From Anaeramoeba flamelloides (taxonomy: Eukaryota; Metamonada; Anaeramoebidae), in the NCBI GenBank assembly GCA_027625915.1, contig JANTQA010000008.1:3551001-3615000 (forward strand): a stretch of DNA of 64,000 nt. Direction: 5' to 3'. This document shows positions 36,201 to 48,400 of this stretch, piece by piece; positions within the stretch are counted from its first letter, which is position 1; each line of letters begins with the position of its first letter. The position numbers were made by a program, and so were the translations under genes. A model generated the notes under the pieces. The model was not told where the DNA came from, did no database searches, and saw only the letters and a list, made by a program, of their open reading frames with translations.

Positions 36201-39200
36201 TACAGACAGGATACTTTTGGTTAATTTAGTTGGGTTTGATTGTTGATTCTGAAAGTTTATGAGGAAAAGTAGTTGTTTAATTTTAATAATCTTTTTTTTT
36301 TTTCTGATCTGATTTGCTTTAAATCAACGTTGATATTTTTTTGCATTTACCTTTTCAATTTTTTTATTTTCAAGTTACTCATACTTTCGTGTTTCAGTAA
36401 GTTAATCAACACAAATAACCACTTGACTTTTTTCCATTATAACTCTTCTTCTCAGTACAAAATAAATTAGCAGGTAAAATAAAAAAGGAAAAAAATCGTG
36501 ATTTTCATTAAAATGCATACATTTGTTAATATAGAAATTTTTAGACAATTTTTTTTTTATATTCATGGTCAACTTCAAAAAGAAAAATTTTATTTGGGCG
36601 AAGTGAGACACTTCATTTATTATGACTTATTTTTAAACATGATTTAAAATGGAAGTTATTTGTAAAGCAAATGTATATTATTTTCTATTTTTCATTAATT
36701 TTCCCAAAAAAATAAATGGAGACTTGGTGGGAAATCGAACCTGGAACATATATACCATCACCAAATCGGCTCCCTGAAAAAATCTACAAATGTAGAAAAT
36801 CTGCAAATGTAGAAAATATACAAATGTAGAAAATATACAAATGTAGAAAATTTTCAAATGTCTACAGAAATTAACTCCATCCAAAAAATCAAAAAGTTTT
36901 TAAATTAATTTATTTTTTTTTTTTACAATAGATTTTAATAATTTGTTGCGAAAGGAAAAAAAAAAAAACCTTTTCAATTTTGTAAGGTTGAAAAGCACCA
37001 CAAAAAACAGATCGATTTTTCTTTGTTTGACAAATTCTGTCAAAAAATATTCAATAACTTCTGAATTCGAAACTAATTAAACCAAAAACACAAAATTTAT
37101 ATATCTACTGATCTTATATTATTAATTTCATAAATTCTATTTTTTTAACAATTACAAAACAAAATGTAAAAAAAAAACCCAATTTATATTTATTCCCCAT
37201 TCAAATAGGTGTTAGATATGTGGCTGCACAATGTTTAGGATTTTTAACATATTCTGAAAATCATTTAAATTCGATTTCAAACAAATTTTTAGAATTTTTT
37301 GAGCAAAAATTCAAAAAATCGATGTTACCATGGCTACCAATGTATGAAAAAGCACTACAATATTTCCCATTTTCATTATCGATCGAAACCTTATCTGGGA
37401 TTTCTATCAAATTTATCGATAATTATTCTCAATTGTTAAAAAAAATCTCAAATGAACAGAGAAAAGACGAAGTTTGCAAGACTATTATTTCCATCTTTCA
37501 AAAATTATTACCCATTAGTTATAAAATCAAAAACGAACCCATTGAATCGGAAAAGCAATACCATTTCAAAAAACTGATAAAGAATGAACCAAAGGAAAAA
37601 AGAATCTTGATGAATGCATTTGAAATGTGTTATGATGTTATCAAGAAATGGTCGAAAAAGGCGAAATTTCCAATATTATATTATCAATGCTTAGAACAAT
37701 TATTACAGGTATCAAGTTACGAATTTTATTGTGGCGAATCTACAACTAAGAAGGGAATTAATGTCGGATTTAAAGACTTTTTATCATTAGTACATAGTGG
37801 CATTAAAAATAAGGAAACGAGATTTTATTGTTTAATCATTACAAGGGATTTAATTCAACATTTACATCCAGAATATTTAAAGAACCAGGAATTAAATTTC
37901 ATTCAAAACTGTAAAGAGTTAATTCCAATTATTTTAATTGACGCAACAAAGAAGATCCAAAATTTAAGTTTTGAAGAGATCGAATTTATTTCAGATATCT
38001 TTTCTCAAATTGCAGAAAAAAATTTCTCTTTTGGCATTGAATTAATTAAAGACAATTTTGAAAACCCAAAATTAAGATTAGATTATAAAATAGCATTATC
38101 AAGGTCAATCGAAAAATTATGCCAATCCAATCCAGACTCTATTGAGGAATATAGTGATCAATTATACCCCATTTTGGATGAAATAATAATTGGTACCACA
38201 ATTACCCAGGAATTAATTAGCCAGGGCTATGATTATTTAATTTCCGAAATTTTGCAAACCTTCCCAACGATCATGGGCGATGATGTAGACAGGGAAGAAA
38301 TCTTGATCAAATATATTGTCAATTTAGCTTTATTAAATAATGAAGAAATCTCCACGCAGGCATTCCAAACATTGGAAAGATATTTAAGCCTGTCATATAA
38401 AGACGAAAATGATGGAACCTTTTTTATGAATGCAGTTTTCCCACTCATTGAAAGAATTGAAAACTTGATGTATTTTTTTAAACTAAATAATACATATTCC
38501 AATAATTCCGATTCAAATTCAAATGTTTCGAATGATAATAAAGTAAATAACAATTATATTAATAACCAAATAAACTTTGAAAAAAACATTGAGGAATTGA
38601 TCATTAGGATGTTTAAATTATTATTTAATTTAACTAATAGCTTTCAGGGCTTTTTAAAAAAATGTAAAAAAAATTTTATTCCTGATTTCAATTTTAATGA
38701 ATGGTCCACTTTTATTGTCCGATTCCAAAGTTGTTGTTTAATTTGGTTAAATTTCAATAATAACATCTTGTTTGAATTGATTTGTGACTGTATTAGTAAT
38801 TTCCAAAACGAAGAATACAAATCAATTACCGAAAAATTATTAAGAAAAAAACAAAGGAGAGACCAAAGAAGAAAAGAAAGAAAATTGAAACAACAAAAAA
38901 AAAATAAAAACAAAAAAGGCAGAAGAAGAAGAAAAAAAAATAAAGAAGAAACCGAGAGCGATGAAGAAGAAAACGAAAGAGATTTTGATGAAGAATTTGA
39001 TAATAATATTTTAAAAATGGATTTTCTAAACTCTTTAACAAAATTTTTAATTAATAATAAATTATATACTAATGATCATATTAATGAAAATAATAGCATT
39101 AGCAATAGAGAAAATAATGATAATAGTAATAAAAAAAATACAACAACAACAACTACTACAACTACAACAACTACAACAACTACTACTAATAATAATGAAT

Positions 39201-42200
39201 ATGATGATGAATATATTAATAATAATTTATATTTTGAAGCAAAAAAAAAAAAATTTCTTGATAATAAATATTCCAGAAATCAAAACAACAAAATTTATTT
39301 GATTACCTCTTGGATTAAAAAGGAATTAAATAATTATAAATATACCTTTTCTTGGTGTTTTAATTTAATTTGCAATCAAATTTTAACTGAACAAATCTAT
39401 TCAAACATTCAAAACTTTCTCCAAAATATTCATGAAAAAGAAATCATGAAAATGAATAATTCAATTTTCCATTTTTATTTCCAAATAATTGGCCTTTTGT
39501 GCTCAATATCAATTATCCCCAAAAAAATGTATTTAAATATTGATACTTTAGAAATTAAAAAAATTGAAAAGGAAAAAAATAAGAAACCAAGTACAAAAAC
39601 AAAAAACAAAGATAAAAAAAAAGAAGATTTACTTAAAAAAAAAAACTTTAATGCAATTTTTAAAAAAAATAAACCATTTATTAACTTTGTGAAAAACAAG
39701 GAAAAGTTAGAATTCAAAATTTCACAAAAAAATTTAAATCTAATATATTTGGAATATTTTTATAAAAATTTATTTAATTATTTAATTTTTGAAAATAGAA
39801 GAGTAATTAATAAATTTATTAAATTTTCAATTGGTAATATGAATGAAAACACCTTTATTAGCTTTTTCACAATTTATCGAACAATAAATTTGGAATATTT
39901 AGATTTTGATACTAAAAAAAAATCAATAAAAGAGAAACAAACTATCCCAAAATATTACAATTCAACAAACACCTTGGGAATTATTTCTGAAATTATACCA
40001 AATCTTTCAATACAATTTTTATTAAAGAACAAGAAAATTAATAAATATCTATCAGAATTATTTTCAGTCTGGAGTTATTTACCTTCTAAAAATTTAATTT
40101 CCCAAAAAGAATATATTCAATTAATGATCTTGGAAATATTTAATAAATATTTAGTAAAGTTCGATACTCAAGATTTTAATATCGTTAAAGATAAAACTCT
40201 GAATGGTGACGATGAAGAAGATGAAGATGAAGATGACGAAGATGATGATGATGATGGCGATGATGGTTCTGGTGACGAAAATGATGAAGAACAAAAGAAA
40301 AAAAAGCAGAAACAAAAGAAAAAAACCCAAGACAAAATTGATTCCGGGAAAGGCAATCAGTTTATTTTCAAAAATGATTACGATTTTACGTTTTTATTAA
40401 AAGAATGCAGAATTGATATTATTGAAAGCATCATGAGAATCTTATTCATTTTAATCAAAAAGGAGAACAAAGAAAAAAACAAGAAATTAAAAAAATTAAA
40501 ACATAAAATGCAAAAAATTCAAGAATCAAAAGGTAACCAAACGAAAATGGATCTAGCGATGAAAGAATTAATTTTAAACAAACAAGTGGTTAATGAAAAA
40601 AATGTATTAAGATGCAAAATATATTTAATTTCGATCAAAATATTTACCAAAATTATCCAAATTCGAAAGATTGATGATCAACAGTTTTTAACAAAATTTG
40701 TATCATTTTTAAATAAATTATTAAAACGAGGAAAATTTTTACAAAAAAAAATGATCAAATGTTTGACAATTTTTTTAAACAAAAATCCAGTTGCCTTTGA
40801 TCCATTCCTTAAGTTATCCTTTTTAACAAAAAATTATAAGGAAAAGGTGAAGCAATTAAAATTTAAAAAAGAAAAAGAATTAAAAGAGATTAATAACAGA
40901 TTAAAAGAAAAAGGAATCAACACTACTGGAAACGAGTATAAGAATGAGAATGAGAATGGGGGCGGATTGAAAAACGAAAACGAAAATCAAAATGATTTGA
41001 ATTTAAAATCAGAGGATTTACAGTTGTTAGATTTGGAACAACAGGCAACTATTTATTTAAATATTCTAATTAAGGTAATTTGCAATGACACCGAAAAATG
41101 GCTGAACATTGAAAAGCTAGATATTTCCAAATTATTATTTTTAATATTATTACATTTGTCTTCTGAAAAAACTGAAGATCGTATTTTGGCGCATGAATTA
41201 TTAATAAAATTATCGAGAAGAGAACAAAAGCCATTGCACCCGGGAAAGGAATTTTTAAAATCCATAACTTCGATCTCCAATTTTGAATTTAATATTTATC
41301 AAAATACTGCATTGGAATATGCTAAGGGAATTAGCCACAGATTCCCCATTTTCACCCAGCCAGTCTTATTTTATATTTCTAGATTTATATTTAGCTTTGA
41401 AGAATTGATGAAATTAAATTTTTTAAAAATAAGTCAATATTTCTTAAATAATTTCCCAAATTTAATCCAAAATTTGGAGTTAACACATATTCATGAAATC
41501 TTAGATCGAATGATTACAATTTCTCTTAGTTGCTATCAAAACAATATATTATTTGATGAATTAATCAAATTTTGGAATAGTATACTATTGCCAAATAAAA
41601 ATACAAAAAGCAAAGAGAAAAATCAACAGATTTTAGAAACCATTTTCAATTATTTATTAAATATAATATCCAAGGAAATCGAAAAAAATAATCAATTATT
41701 GGAAAAAAAAACTCAAATGAGGGTAGGCAGCTTAGATTTGATAACTATTGAAAATGAGAAAGGCAATAAAAAAAAAAAGCAAAGCCAAGATCAAGAAATA
41801 TTGCCAGAAATAAATTCCGATGAAAATACAGTTGAAGAATCTTCCGATTCAAGTTCCTATGATCAAACCAGCTCTGAAAATTCTAATGATGGAGACGAAA
41901 AAGATGCAAGTGATGACGAAAATAAACAAGATTCTGAAAATGAAAATGAAAATGAAGATAAGGACACAGATAAGGGCGAAAAGGAAATCAAAAAAGAAAA
42001 AGAAAAAAAAGAAAAAGCGAATGAAAAAGAAAAAAAGAAAGAAAAGGAAGAAGAATTAAAAAAAGAAAAGGAAATAATTAAAGGCAAAAAAGGAAGCAAT
42101 TTAATAAACTTGGAATTAATAAATTTAATTAAACAAATCTTTTTAATATTATCACGAAACGACATTTCATTTACAATAAAATATTTAATACAAAAGTTAA

Positions 42201-44399
42201 TTGCTTATCCAGAATCACCAGAAACCATAAATGAATTTATTCAGTGGGTTAGAGTTAAAAAAGATGAAAATAAACCAAACCAAACTGCATCATTATTAGT
42301 GTTAGATGAAATAATTTTTGAAAACGGTAAAGAAGTTTTACCATATTTGCCAATTCTATTACAACATTTATTTGTTTGGGATCTGCAAAAGGGCATTTTA
42401 GAAAAAACAAAAAAAAATCTTCTTTCAAATCTATTAAATTCAATTACGATTCGATTTGAAAATAATCCCAAAATAGCGGAAATTATTCAATATTTCCTTT
42501 GTTTAAATTATTTGGATCCTTGTTACTTAAAAGTTCTCAAAAATAATTCAACTTTACCATTTTTCCCTCAGCGTAGTTTGCAAATTAAAGAAACAAATAT
42601 TGAAGAAATAGATGGTCTATTAAAAGATGAAATTTATGATAACAACACTAATAACAAAAAGCAGGATGAAAAAAAAGTATTATTTGAAAAGAATAAAAAT
42701 CCTATGGAATATTCCATTTTAAAAATTATACAATTACTTGACAAATACTCGCCAAATTTACAAAAAATTTGGACCAAAATAGCATTTGATTCTGCAATAA
42801 AAACCAGCTATGAACAAGTAGCAATAAATTCCTTCAAGGTGTTTTCACTATTAAATTTAGAATACGATCAATTGTTAATCGAAAAAATTTCAATTCTTTT
42901 AGCCACAGTAGTTTCCCAAAATTTAAATGTCTTTTTAATATTTGAAGATCTGTTATCTGACATCATTAAAAACAAAATTCCCACAAATAAGGAAGAGAAT
43001 CTTAATAGTTGGATCGTCTTATCCAAATTAATTATTACTTTGTTATTTGCCAATCAAGATCAAATCTTTGCAAAATCATTAAATATTTTAAATACAATTT
43101 TTGAATTGAATTTTGATTTTAGATCTAATATTTGTAAAGAAATTGAAAATTTATTAAAATATGAAATGACGAGAGAAGAACAAACATATTTAAATCAAAC
43201 TAGACATGAAAAAGTTATCAATTTAAGTATTGAACAAATCACCTTTGCAGACAAACAAATTATTGAAGAAGATGAAGACGACGACGACGACGATGACGAT
43301 GATGACAAAGACGATGATTCTGATGATTCCGATTCCGATTCTGATGATGACGAAAAAGATGATGAATCTGATGATTCCGATTCCGATTCCGATTCCGATG
43401 ATGATTCCGATTCAGAAGGAAAAACAAAGAAAAAGAAAAGGAAAAAGAAAAAAAACAAAAGAGGAAGAAAAACAAGAGGCAAAAAAAAAAAAAAAAAAAA
43501 AAGAAAAAATGAAAATTAAAAATGGTAAAAAAAAAATCAAAAATAATAAAGACCAAACTGAAGAATTTAATTTGCAAGTCAATGAATTGGTTCAAACACA
43601 AATCATTAATGGAATGGTTCCAATTGATTTACAAATCTGTCGAATCTTATTAAAAGGGTTTACTAGAGTAGAATTAAGAAACACCACATTGGATTTGATG
43701 ATTAATTTACTTTCCGGCTATGATCAAACATTCACGAGTGGTAATAATTATCTATTGGCATCCATCTTTTTGATACTTGCCATTCAAAAACTGGCGTCAA
43801 AAAAGGTCTTAGTTCAACAAATCGTGAAAAGACTTTCCGATTTAAAGATCGATTTTGCCAAAAATGTTATTTTTTATTTTTCAAAAGTTTTTGAATTCAA
43901 AGACGACCAACAATTTTTGAAAGCCTTTTTTAAAGTTTATTCCAAATGCTTTGCTGGCGAAAGACAATTCGCCTTTGGAGTAAACACTTTCCTAATGTTT
44001 TTAAGGGAATGCCCCGCAAGTGATACCCGCTTTAGAACTTTATGCATGAGAACACTACGTTGGTTCCTTGCCAGTTATGGCAATATTTGGACAAACAATG
44101 AATTTTTAAATCTCTTAAATTATGCTCTTTTATTTGGCTATTCAGAAGACCAAGAATTAGCAGAGTATTCAGATAAATGCTATTCAATGCTCCTCGTTTT
44201 TGCCCCCGAATTGGAAATTAGTGAATTCCCTTCCCTACTCGGCAAAGCACCTACTTTAGAAAAAATTAAGTTAGAAAATAAACAATTTGACAAATCCAAA
44301 ATATTAGTTTTTATTGAGAAAAATAATAATTTGATGAAATTTACTCAAGAAAAAGTCTTTAAAGATGCCTTTAAAAAATTTATGAATAGCTTTAATTAA
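33212..44399 (+). CDS. fry: Furry/Tao3/MOR2 family cell-morphogenesis scaffold, three exons
   Basis: Exons 33212-33382, 33592-33973 and 37209-44399, all GT-AG and in phase (HSWG|VRYVAAQCLG). Predicted length is about 2580 aa, within the 2100-3000 aa of the family. The N-terminal Furry domain is recognisable: STKDCLPMMLKETFPLF, FAIKMIYLTLKRLV and CLGFLTYSENHLN. It continues with LLPISYKIKNE, CYDVIKKWSKKAKFPILYYQ and LYPILDEII. The C-terminal HEAT-like part ends with LASKKVLVQQIVKRL, FYFSKVFEF and YALLFGYSED. Furry proteins scaffold NDR/LATS kinases in polarity and morphogenesis. Charged inserts are frequent: Lys/Arg-rich at 38850-38945, poly-Thr at about 39138-39182, Asp/Glu at 40200-40290 and 41820-42085, and Asp/Ser then Lys at 43260-43510. 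The frame moves by +1 inside the A22 run at 43481-43502, since the upstream frame stops at 43519. The last 290 residues clearly belong to the family. Confidence 0.93.
34300..35800 (-). mobile_element. composite palindrome element, copy in Furry intron
   Basis: Three parts: a unique-looking flank (34300-34620), the palindrome cluster (34620-35440) and a coding-like remnant on the minus strand (35755-35453). The same order and orientation occur at 49090-50160. The remnant translation (IKNYFERYFENLGLKNSIF, then SGYIKICFNLIVKNLNNF) resembles the remnant at 60288-60497 (IKNNFERHFTIKVGKSNF, then LGSLKTFLQLDSKKFG). I do not recognise the protein. The cluster is always on the 3' side of the remnant. 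Confidence 0.6.
34620..35440. repeat. palindrome cluster 2 (Furry intron)
   Basis: Two copies of the tandem motif (CAAGTGCCGTCAAGTGCCTA near 34710 and 35035) alternate with hairpins. One is of AAAGAATAGAGTAAAATC / TTTTACTCTATTCTTTT type. The other is of GAAATAAACCTAAAAATTT / AATTATGAGTTTATTTC type. CCTAACGG or CCTAGG sits between modules. Confidence 0.8.
36140..36465. repeat. dispersed repeat family E, copy 2
   Basis: Matches 9115-9430 through AATTAAGAATACCCAGAATT, ATACTTTTGGTTAATTTAG, GATCTGATTTGCTTTAA, ATTTTCAAGTTACTCATAC, AACCACTTGACTTTTTTC and AACTCTTCTTCTCAGTA. Confidence 0.65.
36590..36850 (-). mobile_element. tRNA-like SINE candidate, copy 1
   Basis: The minus strand carries CAGGTTCGATTTCCCACCAA, close to an RNA polymerase III B-box, followed by GTCTCCATTTATTTTTT, AAAATTAATG, ATATACATTTGCTTTACAAA, TTTTAAATC, AATAAGTCATAATAAATGAA and GTGTCTCACTTCGCCC. 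The same sequence occurs on the + strand at 51070-51250. A convincing A-box is not visible, so the tRNA ancestry is tentative. Confidence 0.55.
36780..36862. repeat. short tandem repeat, ~18-bp unit
   Basis: About five imperfect copies of ACAAATGTAGAAAATAT. Related CTACAAATGT/ATTTGTAGAT words flank the other SINE copy at 51025-51062 and 51287-51325. Confidence 0.8.
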
Positions 44400-45464
44400 G
44401 CATTACTTTTGTTTCTTTATTTTTTAATTTTTTTTTATTTTTTACTTCTTTTATTTATTCTTTTTTTTTTTTTTTTAATAGCAACAAAATAATCAAATAA
44501 TTCGGTATGAATTATTTATTAAAAATAAAAAACACCAATATTTTTTCATTCCTTTTTTTGTATCCTTTTATTAGATAAATTATTTTTTGAAAGATCAACG
44601 AATTAATATTTTATTTATTATACTTTTGATTATTTCCGAATTCCGTTTTTTGAAATTTTTTGAGTTCCTCCTCTCCTCTTTTTTTTTCTTTAAAGTATTC
44701 GAGGAGGGTAAAAGGAAGAAAAAATCACTTTCATAATTGATAAACTTATTCATGATTAGATCAAAAGCAAATTGAACTTTCGCTTATTATATCTTAAACA
44801 AACTAAAACTTGTTCATTAGTAGATCTTAAACAAGAACTTGTTATGATTTAGATCTAAAGAAATTTATACAAATTGAACTGAGCTGAAGAGAACTGAAAC
44901 TCACTGAGGTGTGGTGAATCTTTCTTTTGGTACAACCTGTACTTGTACTGGGTTAATATATTCGTGTAGGTATCTTGTGTTGGGATTTCCCCACAACAAG
45001 ATTTGGGCCACTTGTAAAAAAAAATATAAAAAAAATGCTTAATTCCTTTAGAATTTTTGATCAAATAACGAGTAAATATTAAAAAATTTTTGGTTTTCCA
45101 ATAATCCAAATCGTTTTTTTATGATTATTTAATGAACTAAAAAGTAATAATTGGTTTTCTGATTACGTGAATAATTATATAATATTAAAGTATTTATTAA
45201 ACCTTGATATTAAAATTATTTTTCTATTGATAAAAAAATATGAAAATTAAAATATTAATAAAAGATATTTGTATATAGAGTATTATATTAAGAATGTTTA
45301 AGACCCATTTGTGATAATAATATATATATATATATATATATATAATATTTGAATATGTAGACATTAAGATATATAAAACTAAATATGAATAATATAGAAA
45401 GGAATATATATATAAAAAAAAAAAAAAAATAGATTTAACCCTTTTAAAAAAAATTTTAAACAAA
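44400..45464. other. intergenic region between convergent Furry and RGS genes
   Basis: Shared 3' flank of two convergent genes. It contains T-rich tracts after Furry, a distinctly less AT-rich block at about 44865-45015 with several short self-complementary words, and a TA microsatellite at about 45319-45344. No supported coding exon. Confidence 0.5.
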
Positions 45465-48400
45465 TTATAGAAGATTATTTTTCAATGTTCTTTTTTCAAA
45501 TATTATTTGGTTTTCAAAATTTTGAGGGATAAACCGGATATTATATTTACTTAAATCGATTTCTTTTAGATTACTAAAAGTTTTTAAATATGTTTTTAAT
45601 TTATTTGAATTTTTTCCAAAATGAAACCAGTATTTATTAAATAACTGTGGCAATAAAATAACTTTCTCGTTTTCAATAATTTCAAAATTTTTTTTATAAA
45701 ATTGGTTTTTACATTCATCAATTTCTTGTTTTAATTTTTTTCTATGGAAACAGAATAAATTGGGAGTTTGTTGGGTTGGATTAAGCAATAAAAAATGAAT
45801 ATCTTGATTAAATTCGAAGTATCTGTAATAGTGTTGTAAATAATCTTGAAGTTGGTATGTATTATTTTGTGGGGTAGATAATTTGAAAATACCCTTTTTA
45901 ATACAATTCAATGAAAAATTTTTCCCACCAATATTATACAAGCTCTGATCTAAAAATAATTTATAACTGTTGTTGCTCGTTATTTGATCATTTAGAATTA
46001 AAGAATGAACAAAAAGCAAATTATAAATATTTATAAAAAACGTAACTTTTGAATTGGAATCGCTCTTTAATAACTGATCAAGATCGATGTTTTGTAGCCC
46101 AGCAATTTCATATAGTAATTTTTGATATGCAATTGATTTGATAAATTTTGTAGAATAAATGCTCGCAAGTGCATCATAATATTGCTCATTTAAAATATCA
46201 ATCAATTTTTCAATTAGGTTGGAACTAAATTTACAAGGGTTATCAATTTTCTCCTTGTAATCAATATTCATATTTAATACATTTATTGTTTTCGCGCTTT
46301 GAAAGATTCCAAACTCTAGATAAGGCTTTGCAACGAAAGATTTATTTTTTGAAACATTCAATTCACCTAATTCTAAATTTAAATAACTTTCACGAAAATC
46401 CGACAAATATTTATTTTCTAAAAGGGTTTGTATTTTTTGTTTTAATTCATCAAACATATTAATGTTATAATCTTCTATTTCCCAGAGGTTATAATAATGT
46501 TTTCTTGTTTTGTCATCAACATCCAAAGAAAATAAAGCTGATTGGTCAATGTATGTTTGAATAATATATTCTACCATCTCGTCGGCGTTCTATAAATATG
46601 TTATAGATTTATTATTAAGAAATTTGAAATTAATTAAGAAATTTCATATTGTTGAAGAGTTATATTATATGATTATTAGTATATTTGATCTTTTATTGTA
46701 GGATTTCAAATTTCATTACGATCCAAAAAAGCTATTATATCGAAATTTATTTTTACTAAAGAGGGGTTTGGTTACTTTTAACTGGAAAAATTGTTGGTTT
46801 ATTTAATTTTTTTTTAATTTATTAAGTGTGTAGATATGCTTTCGGGTTTTTAAAAATTTTAATTGTGAGAACAATGCTGGAAAGAGATTTTTTTTTTTTT
46901 TTGTGTGTGTGTGAGTGTGTATCAAGATATTGAAACTTTGAAATCAAAATATCATCAATTACATTATTTGTGAAAAGAAAACGAGCCCAAAGTAAATCAA
47001 AGTTAAATCTTTAATTTTTCATTTTTCATTGATTAAATTTTTGGTTGTATTAAATTATATTTTGAATCAAGAAATGTGTTTATATTAATATTAGAGGAAA
47101 TAAACAATTTTCTAGTCAAAGCAACCCAGCTACAATGTGTGAATTAAATACCTTTAAAGGTTTTGGATTGATATTAGAAAAAAAAAATTTATTTTCAAAA
47201 TTTCAAAATTAAAATAATTTTTTCTCATTTTGCTTTTTTTTTTTTCATTTTGCTTTTTTTTTTTAAGCCTTGATTCATTTTCAAATTTTTTTTTTATTGC
47301 AAGATCGATAGTCACTTGGTTTAAACGTTTTATTTTAAGTGTATTGAAACAGTAAAATTGGTTGTCGATAAATTATATTGATTTCTATTGGCTTTTTATT
47401 CAATCTTGAATAGGAGATCAAAATGAATATATTGTTTTTTTGAATGGGGATACCTTAGAATTTGAGTTTTTTCAATTTTCAAGAAAATCTATTCTTTTAT
47501 TAAATTTACTTCAGACTGTCATCAACCATTCTCTGATATATATTATTCTATTTATTTCTTATTTGTTCTTCAAAGACCTTTTATAAAAAATAATTGATAT
47601 TTACAAAAAATGTTGGTCCACTTTTACAAAAACAAAGTTTAGGTATGATCAAGAAATAAATGTTTTTTATTGATTTTTTCTTGATCAATTTTTTAATGAT
47701 TTTGATTTCCATAATTTGTAATTGAAATGTAAATCTATGTAACTATGGATAGACCCCAATCTCATATTTATTCAAACATTCGTATATGTTGTTAAAGAGA
47801 TGATTTTTATGATTAGATTTCGAATAAAGCAATGTACTCAAAATTCGTAAAATATACTTACCCCCTTAAAACAAAAATAAAATACAATAAAGGATAAGGT
47901 ATTTTTTTTTAATTGTAATTGGAAATTCAATCTTATTTGAGGAATTAAAATCGATCAGAAACATTAATTCCTTACATTCGAATAAAATCGTCATTCAATA
48001 ATTTTTACAAAAATGTTTTTAAAAAAAATGTTTCAAAATTTTAAATTTTCATTTTTTTTTTTTAACTTCATTTTTCCAATTAGATAATAGTTTTACATTC
48101 GATCAAAAATTTTTTTGCGAATGGTTGATATTCAGATTAAAGTTGAGTTCTTTTTTATAAAAAAATAAAAAAAAAATTAGTTGGTGATATCTAGAATTTG
48201 ATCGATCAAGAATCCGAATAGAATTTACACAAATTTACCTCTATATATTTTTTTTTGTTGTGCCCCACTCCAAAATTTTAGACTCTCGTGTTTTTTTATT
48301 TTGATCGATAATAATTTATTTTTTGTTTTGTGGGTATTGTAAATGAGAAAATAATTGTTAATATTCGTATTAGTGAATGGTTCTAATTGGGTATTTCTTC

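Larger units (their letters stand above)
33974..37208 (+). other. 3.2-kb intron 2 of Furry, repeat-rich
   Basis: The donor is GTTTGT and the acceptor AAATAG. Contents in order: composite palindrome element (34300-35800), unremarkable AT-rich DNA, repeat family E copy 2 (36140-36465) and a tRNA-like SINE with a short tandem array (36590-36862). Confidence 0.8.

Noticed and set aside
36780-36862. CRISPR-like array
   Set aside because: The ~18-bp units are contiguous with no spacers, and the genome is eukaryotic; it is a simple tandem repeat beside a SINE candidate.
43195-43482. Ser-rich open frame on the minus strand, and similar Ser/Phe frames opposite acidic stretches at 40168-40356 and 41863-42165
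   Set aside because: These are complements of Asp/Glu/Lys-coding low-complexity sequence of the Furry gene and have no domain or start context of their own.
43230-44399. A separate gene starting at 43230
   Set aside because: Its first part is an out-of-frame reading of the Furry acidic and Lys-rich insert. Only the part after about 43505 is real, and that matches the Furry C-terminus, so it belongs to the same gene.
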